Made by a program: the position numbers and the translations under genes. The notes beneath the pieces were generated by a model. It made no database searches and was not told where the DNA came from. It saw only the letters and a list, made by a program, of their open reading frames with translations. From Friedmanniella sp. (GTDB lineage Bacteria > Actinomycetota > Actinomycetes > Propionibacteriales > Propionibacteriaceae), in assembly GCA_025964935.1 (NCBI GenBank), contig JAOPXW010000363.1, forward strand, positions 1 through 9,851: 9,851 nt of DNA, written 5' to 3'. Shown here piece by piece: positions 6,470-9,851 of this stretch. Numbering within the stretch: position 1 is the first letter of the stretch; each line of letters begins with the position of its first letter.

Positions 6470-6928
6470 ATGGTGGACATGTACCAGGTGGTGCTCGGCG
6501 GGATCGCCGTGAGCATCATGGTGCTCGTCCCCATCCTCTGCGTCCTGGGCTACGACCTGATCGCCGGCCGCTGGGACGCGAGCCTCGGTGCCTGGCGGGA
6601 ACGCCGTCAGGAGGCGGCCGAGCACCGGCGCTCGCTGCGTGCGCTGCGTCAGCAGGGCGGGCTACCGATCGAGCGGGTGGCGGCTGACCTGAGGCGGCTG
6701 CGAGCCGTGGTGGGCGCGGACGAGCACCGCTCGGCCGCGCACCAGATGGGCAACCGGCTGGCGTACGACCGCCTGCTGATGGAGGCCTGCGCCATGCTGG
6801 AGATCACCCACGAACTGGGGGAGAACACCACCGGGATGGAGCGCGACATCGAACGCGTACGCCTCGAGGCCGAGCTCGAACGAGCCGGTGTGATGGTGAC
6901 CAACCGCCGTTTCGGCCAGGCGGCCTGA
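6470..6928 (+). CDS. Uncharacterised membrane-anchored actinobacterial protein
   Basis: This 152-aa protein is not assignable to a named family. One hydrophobic segment (about residues 7-27) should anchor it in the membrane, followed by an Arg/Glu-rich cytoplasmic-type region that is almost entirely helical. The block from LPIERVAADLRRLR through the NRLAYDRLLMEACAML stretch to ERDIERVRLEAELERAG has the regular, charged look of a conserved helical domain seen in other actinobacterial hypothetical proteins; that resemblance is from memory. No catalytic motif is visible. The ATG at 6470 is chosen from the promoter position: TAGGGT ends 6 nt before it. A TTG at 6464 would start inside the predicted untranscribed region, and the ATG at 6479 would also be usable. 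A strong terminator follows 22 nt after the stop, so it forms its own transcription unit. Confidence 0.75.
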   Translation: MVDMYQVVLGGIAVSIMVLVPILCVLGYDLIAGRWDASLGAWRERRQEAAEHRRSLRALRQQGGLPIERVAADLRRLRAVVGADEHRSAAHQMGNRLAYDRLLMEACAMLEITHELGENTTGMERDIERVRLEAELERAGVMVTNRRFGQAA

Positions 6929-6949
6929 GCAGTCCTCCGGCCTTCACCG

Positions 6950-6982
6950 AACCCGACTCGCCGCGCCGGCGGGTCGGGTTTT
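6950..6982 (+). terminator. Rho-independent terminator
   Basis: AACCCGAC (6950-6957) pairs perfectly with GTCGGGTT (6973-6980), with an inner GCCG/CGGC pair (6960-6963 with 6967-6970) and a 3-nt loop; T residues run to 6982. It closes the membrane-protein gene and insulates the small gene downstream. Confidence 0.8.
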
Positions 6983-7064
6983 GTGCTTGGGAGGGCGTCG
7001 GTGCGCCGCCGGAGGGCGTGATGTTCCTCACGTCCGTCCTGGCTGTGGGCCACATCATCTCCGG

Positions 7065-7090
7065 GGAATACAACGGCCGGGCCAGAGGTT
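7065..7090 (+). promoter_or_regulatory. SigR/SigH-like promoter (GGAAT-N18-GTT) of the small gene
   Basis: GGAAT (7065-7069), preceded by GG, is followed after exactly 18 nt by GTT (7088-7090) and GA. This matches the published consensus GGGAAT-N18-GTT of the actinobacterial disulfide-stress/heat sigma factors SigR and SigH. Initiation would fall around 7096-7100, giving a leader of about 60 nt. An AT-rich TACTATAAC (7093-7101) overlaps and could instead supply a housekeeping -10, but no -35 fits it. Confidence 0.45.
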
Positions 7091-7101
7091 GATACTATAA
7101 C

Positions 7102-7128
7102 TTCGAAGTCGAAGGTTTCGAACTCGAA
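7102..7128. repeat. 27-nt TTCGAA-rich inverted and direct repeat in the small gene's leader
   Basis: Arms 7102-7113 and 7117-7128 around GGT form an inverted repeat (10 of 12 positions complementary). The stretch 7101-7130 is also two near-identical 15-mers of form TTCGAANTCGAANG. It could be an operator for a dimeric regulator near the transcription start, or an RNA hairpin ending 16 nt before the Shine-Dalgarno sequence. The local base composition is much AT-richer than its surroundings. Confidence 0.6.
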
Positions 7129-7158
7129 TGCGTCAACAGCCCCGAAAGGACCGCCATC

Positions 7159-7314
7159 ATGTCTCGCCTCGCGAAGGCCATCCGCAGCCACCGTGAGATC
7201 ACCCGCAACCGCCGCGAGATCTCGCGCGCGATCATCAGCGCCTCCACTCCCGCGATGCGCGACGAGCTGATCATGCTCGCGCAGCGCTCTGGGAGCTTCG
7301 GGTCGAACGCCTGA
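7159..7314 (+). CDS. Small basic helical protein, 51 aa, function unknown
   Basis: The ATG at 7159 lies 8 nt after AAAGGA (7145-7150) and opens a 51-codon frame ending in TGA at 7312-7314. The product starts MSRLAKAIRSHREITRN, has a long basic amphipathic helix (about residues 3-28), then STPAMRDELIMLAQRSGS with a second helix. The phrase STPAMRDELI and the overall pattern look like conserved small proteins found as single genes in other actinobacteria, which is recollection and not a search result. No enzyme or DNA-binding motif can be named; nucleic-acid or protein binding is possible from the charge (Arg-rich). The gene is framed on both sides: terminator 6950-6982 and a promoter with repeat upstream, and a 12-bp terminator just downstream. 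That complete set of expression signals, more than the coding sequence itself, argues that it is real. It may be stress-regulated if the GGAAT-N18-GTT promoter is used. Confidence 0.72.
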   Translation: MSRLAKAIRSHREITRNRREISRAIISASTPAMRDELIMLAQRSGSFGSNA

Positions 7315-7327
7315 TCCACCCACGCCG

Positions 7328-7357
7328 GGCTCCCATCCTCGAAGGATGGGAGCCTTT
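7328..7357 (+). terminator. Rho-independent terminator of the small gene
   Basis: GGCTCCCATCCT (7328-7339) pairs perfectly over 12 bp with AGGATGGGAGCC (7343-7354) across a CGA loop, followed by TTT. It starts 13 nt after the small gene's stop. It also lies just beyond the 3' end of the convergent protease gene and may stop minus-strand transcription too, although no T run follows on that strand. Confidence 0.75.
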
Positions 7358-7364
7358 GACGTCT

Positions 7365-8126
7365 CTAGAGCCCCAGCACACCCGCCAGACCGGCCGCGCC
7401 GGAGCGGGCCAGGGCGGCCAGGGCCGGCAGCAGCAGCGCTGAGCCGAGGGCCAGGCCGAGGACGTCGGCGACCAGGAACAGGGCGGCCCACAGACCCCCC
7501 GGGGTGTGGGTGAGCCGGCCGAGCTGGTCCGGATCGCTGTGGGCGGTGCCGCCCCGCCGTCGCTGCCGGATCAGCTCCAGCACCGGCTTGGGGGCCGCGA
7601 TCAGCAGCGTCCACGTCAGCAGGTAGGCCACCGTGGACTGGGCCTGGGCCGGCAGGTACCAGCTCAGGCCGACGAGCACGACGGCGCTGGCCAGGAGGAC
7701 CGCGAACCCGTACAGGTTGCGGATCTGCAGCAGCATCGCCGCGAGCAGCAGGACGAGCAGCCACAGCAGACCCAGGCTGTGCCCGCTGAGCAGGAGCAGC
7801 ACCGCGCCCAGCCCGACGACCGCCGGGCCGAGGTAGCCGGCGGCCAGGGTCGCCACCATCCCGGGTCCGCTGGCCCGCCCGCTGGAGACGGTCAGCCCGG
7901 AGGTGTCGGTGTGCAGCCGGATGCCGCGGAGGCGGCGGCCGGACAGCAGGGCGGCGACCGCGTGGCCGCCCTCATGGGTGACGGTGACCAGCATCCGGGT
8001 GACCGGCCAGACCGCGGGGGTGAGGACGAGGACCGCGGCCAGCACCGCCATCAGGGCCACCACCGCCGGTGCCGGGGCGGGCTGCTCGGCGGTGGCCCGG
8101 TGCCAGATCTCGCGGAGGACCTCCAT
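7365..8126 (-). CDS. M50B-type polytopic membrane zinc metallopeptidase
   Basis: This 253-aa integral membrane protein resembles the Peptidase_M50B family, distant relatives of the site-2 intramembrane proteases. The first membrane segment (about 21-40) is followed by THEGGHAVAALLSGRRLRGI with the zinc motif His51-Glu52-x-x-His55. Then a soluble segment HTDTSGLT, and a series of hydrophobic stretches (GYLGPAVVGLGAVLLLL, LLWLLVLLLAAMLL, FAVLLASAVVLVGL, VAYLLTWTLLIAA and a final one near the C-terminus) give perhaps six or seven membrane spans. A basic, charged loop (IRQRRRGGTAHSDPDQLG) separates the last spans. The third metal ligand motif typical of classical S2P proteins (an Asp in a late segment) is not obvious. 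The ATG at 8126 has no good ribosome binding site; an AACACT box 6 nt upstream hints at leaderless expression. Its substrate is unknown and no anti-sigma or sporulation partner is adjacent. Confidence 0.85.
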   Translation of the reverse strand: MEVLREIWHRATAEQPAPAPAVVALMAVLAAVLVLTPAVWPVTRMLVTVTHEGGHAVAALLSGRRLRGIRLHTDTSGLTVSSGRASGPGMVATLAAGYLGPAVVGLGAVLLLLSGHSLGLLWLLVLLLAAMLLQIRNLYGFAVLLASAVVLVGLSWYLPAQAQSTVAYLLTWTLLIAAPKPVLELIRQRRRGGTAHSDPDQLGRLTHTPGGLWAALFLVADVLGLALGSALLLPALAALARSGAAGLAGVLGL

Positions 8127-8132
8127 GGCCCC

Positions 8133-8138
8133 AGTGTT
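8133..8138 (-). promoter_or_regulatory. Possible leaderless -10 (AACACT) of the M50B gene
   Basis: On the minus strand AACACT (8138 to 8133) ends 6 nt before the ATG at 8126, the same spacing as at the TAGGGT and TAGGTT promoters in this window. The first base departs from TANNNT and the -35 (GTCGCA, 17 nt away) is poor, so the call is weak. Confidence 0.25.
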
Positions 8139-8185
8139 CCCGGCCGCATCGACTCTGCGACCGGGTGCGCGCCGGATCGCCCCGG

Positions 8186-8249
8186 AAAAGTGACGCCAGT
8201 GAGCCGACAGCCGTCATTTTCGGGCATTCGGTGCGACTGGCGTCACCTT
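8186..8249 (-). terminator. Long inverted repeat, probable terminator of the dGTPase gene
   Basis: GTGACGCCAGT (8190-8200) and ACTGGCGTCAC (8236-8246) are perfect 11-bp complements with a 35-nt loop. On the minus strand the stem is followed directly by TTTT (8189 to 8186), and it starts 29 nt past the dGTPase stop, which fits an intrinsic terminator. The loop is unusually long for one, and a second TGACG/CGTCA pairing (8191-8195 with 8212-8216) competes for the same arm. Confidence 0.5.
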
Positions 8250-8274
8250 GCCGGGTTGCTCAGCCTCGCCGGGC

Positions 8275-9795
8275 TCAGAGGGCGCCGTTGGTCCAGAGCA
8301 GACCCGTCGCGCCGGCGAGCCGGGCCGCGAAGGCCACGGCCTGGGCGTCGGTCAGGCCGCTGACGAAGTCGATGATCCCGCGCCCCCGACCCATCCGGGC
8401 GAGCTCGGCGTCGTTGGTCCGGGCATCCAGCCATTCCGGGTGGGTGTGCGCCACCCGCTCGTAGCCGAAGGTCGCGGCGTTGACCAGGTCCACCAGGCGG
8501 CGGGGGGCGCGCCCGGCGTCGGTGCGGTCCGACAGCCACTGGTCGAAGGCGACGACCAGCTGCTCGATCGTCTGCTCCTGGCCGCGCTGGAACATGGCCA
8601 GGTCGGGGCGCTCCAGGATGAAGTACTGGTTGACGAACTTGAGCACGGAGACCTCGTGCCAGGCCCGGGAGGTCATCGCCACGAAGCCGGACCGGACGTC
8701 GGGGTCGGGGTCCGGGGCGACCGAGGTGACGAGGTGGTCGATCCAGCGCGAGGTGAACCCGGAGATGGCGCGGTCGGCGATCATCGACCCGTCGTACGGC
8801 TTGGCCAGGACGCCGTCGACGAACTCGTCGCCGACCGTGGCCACGGCGTCGGCGAAGGTCTGCTCGTCGAACATCCACGCGTCGCGGGTCCGGAGCCGGC
8901 GGCGCAGCCGCTCCAGCCCGGCGCCCGGCTGGCGGCCGACCTCGACCAGCCGGCGGGCGTCCATGGCGTCGAAGGCGACCTGCTCGTTCTCCCAGGAGCG
9001 GAACTCCCCCGAGACCGGGGAGAACTGCAGCACCCCGGACCGGTGGAAGTCCTCGACGTCGTGCAGGGAGTAGGCGATGTCGTCGGCCAGGTCCATCACC
9101 GAGCACTCCAGGGTCTGGCGGCCCGGCGGCAGGTCGGGGAAGGCCCGGAGGGCGTCCAGCATCTCCGGCAGGTCGATCAGGTAGGTGGAGAACTTGGCCG
9201 CGCCCGTCCCGGCCCGTCCGTGGCCGGCGCCGCGCGGCGGCTCGGGCCAGTCGGTGGGGTGCGGGTCGGGGTGGTGGGAGCGTGCCCACGGGTACTTCAG
9301 GACGGCGGCCCGGACGGCGGCGGTCAGGTTGAGACCCTCGGCGCCGGGACCGTGCACCTCCAGCTCGGTCAGGATCCGGAAGGTCTGGGCGTTGCACTCG
9401 AAGCCGTCGCTGAGGCCGAACCGGTCCCGGGCCAGCCGGTCCAGCACCCGCTCGCCCAGGTGGCCGAACGGCGGGTGGCCGAGGTCGTGGGCGTTGGCGG
9501 CCGCCTGCACGACGACGTGGTCCAGGCCGCCGAGGTTGCGGATCAGCTCGCGGTCCTCGGTGCGCAGCAGGCGTACGGCGATGGCGCGGGCCACCGCGGT
9601 CACCTTGATGGTGTGGGTCAGCCGGTTGTGGACCACGCCGCTGGTCGCCCCGGCCGTCACGACCTGGGTCACCTCGGCCAGCCGGGAGAACGACTGGGCG
9701 AAGCGGATCCGCTCGAGGTCGGTGCGGAACTCCGACTCCCCCGGCGCGTACGGCCGCTCCGACTCCGGACGGGCGCGAGCCAGGCGGGGGTCCAT
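8275..9795 (-). CDS. dgt: Deoxyguanosinetriphosphate triphosphohydrolase-like HD-domain dNTPase
   Basis: This 506-aa cytoplasmic HD hydrolase cleaves dNTPs, typically dGTP, to the deoxynucleoside and triphosphate, adjusting dNTP pools. The HD metal site is complete: His61 in NRLTHTIKV, His103-Asp104 in NAHDLGHPPFGHLGE, and the later Asp238 in MDLADDIAYSLHDVED. Before it, RIRFAQSFSRLAEVTQVV corresponds to the family's FRRLxxKTQV start. The middle part holds KYPWARSHH and KFSTYLIDLPEM, and the C-terminal helical region includes FVNQYFILERPDL. Length is at the long end for the bacterial family (usually about 400-510). The ATG at 9795 is chosen because TAGGTT lies 6 nt upstream on the minus strand, as for other leaderless genes here, and family homology begins within about 20 residues. 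In other bacteria relatives act in dNTP control and a subset in phage defence; nothing nearby points to defence. Its transcript probably ends at the inverted repeat 8186-8249. Confidence 0.94.
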   Translation of the reverse strand: MDPRLARARPESERPYAPGESEFRTDLERIRFAQSFSRLAEVTQVVTAGATSGVVHNRLTHTIKVTAVARAIAVRLLRTEDRELIRNLGGLDHVVVQAAANAHDLGHPPFGHLGERVLDRLARDRFGLSDGFECNAQTFRILTELEVHGPGAEGLNLTAAVRAAVLKYPWARSHHPDPHPTDWPEPPRGAGHGRAGTGAAKFSTYLIDLPEMLDALRAFPDLPPGRQTLECSVMDLADDIAYSLHDVEDFHRSGVLQFSPVSGEFRSWENEQVAFDAMDARRLVEVGRQPGAGLERLRRRLRTRDAWMFDEQTFADAVATVGDEFVDGVLAKPYDGSMIADRAISGFTSRWIDHLVTSVAPDPDPDVRSGFVAMTSRAWHEVSVLKFVNQYFILERPDLAMFQRGQEQTIEQLVVAFDQWLSDRTDAGRAPRRLVDLVNAATFGYERVAHTHPEWLDARTNDAELARMGRGRGIIDFVSGLTDAQAVAFAARLAGATGLLWTNGAL

Positions 9796-9801
9796 GTCGG
9801 C

Positions 9802-9807
9802 AACCTA
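9802..9807 (-). promoter_or_regulatory. Leaderless -10 (TAGGTT) of the dGTPase gene
   Basis: On the minus strand TAGGTT (9807 to 9802) ends 6 nt before the ATG at 9795, and no Shine-Dalgarno sequence lies between. No good -35 was found in the 16-19 nt spacing range. Confidence 0.5.
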
Positions 9808-9818
9808 TAGGAGAGGCC

Positions 9819-9851
9819 CTACGGCTCCCCGGGTTCGGTCCGGGCGATCAC
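9819..9851 (-). CDS. Possible 3' end of a further minus-strand gene (partial)
   Basis: On the minus strand the window opens with a frame reading VIARTEPGEP and ending at TAG (9821 to 9819), 23 nt before the dGTPase start. The residues look like an ordinary hydrophilic protein C-terminus and the orientation matches the dGTPase gene. With only ten codons visible this cannot be confirmed and the product is unknown. Confidence 0.25.
   Translation of the reverse strand: MIARTEPGEP

Noticed and set aside
6804..7073. 89-codon minus-strand frame over the terminator region
   Set aside because: It crosses a strong terminator and the antisense of a real gene, and has no ribosome binding site or family resemblance.
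7102..7128. TTCGAA repeat read as a LexA/SOS box
   Set aside because: The actinobacterial SOS box needs GAAC-N4-GTTC spacing, which is not present.
8275..9795. dGTPase gene as part of a phage-defence island
   Set aside because: No neighbouring nuclease, reverse transcriptase, toxin or integrase; the flanking gene is a membrane protease in a separate transcription unit.

Overview
The window is very GC-rich throughout, with strong G/C at third codon positions and GTG/ATG starts. It carries a PPOX-class F420-type oxidoreductase and several promoters whose TAGGNT -10 box lies 6 to 7 nt before an ATG. This fits a high-GC actinobacterium, most likely Propionibacteriales (Nocardioidaceae or Propionibacteriaceae); that placement is inference from style and gene content. 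No mobile element, CRISPR array, rRNA or tRNA was seen.

Layout, left to right: a MalY/PatB-type PLP C-S lyase (+); a small F420-type PPOX flavin/deazaflavin protein (-), divergent from a Gfo/Idh/MocA dehydrogenase (+); a 3-methyladenine DNA glycosylase of the AAG family (+), convergent with a pyridine nucleotide-disulfide oxidoreductase (-), the two stop codons lying inside one perfect palindrome; a 336-bp regulatory gap; a secreted cell-envelope protein with a coiled coil, an SH3-like part and an M15-like zinc site (+); an unknown membrane-anchored protein (+) with a strong terminator; a 51-codon small gene (+) with its own promoter, inverted repeat, ribosome binding site and terminator; an M50B-type membrane metalloprotease (-); and a dGTPase-family HD hydrolase (-), with perhaps the last codons of another minus-strand gene at the right edge.

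The genes are mostly single transcription units, not an operon, so this is largely ordinary chromosomal housekeeping and accessory metabolism. Two of them are nucleotide or DNA quality-control functions (AAG glycosylase, dGTPase) and three are redox enzymes. No multi-gene system is evident.

The parts that most deserve a second look are non-coding or very small. One is the 51-aa gene at 7159-7314, with a GGAAT-N18-GTT promoter resembling the SigR/SigH class and a TTCGAA-rich 27-nt inverted repeat in its leader. Another is the two-way foldable repeat at 8186-8249. The AAG gene lacks a conventional start codon where its homology begins. Leaderless promoters recur.
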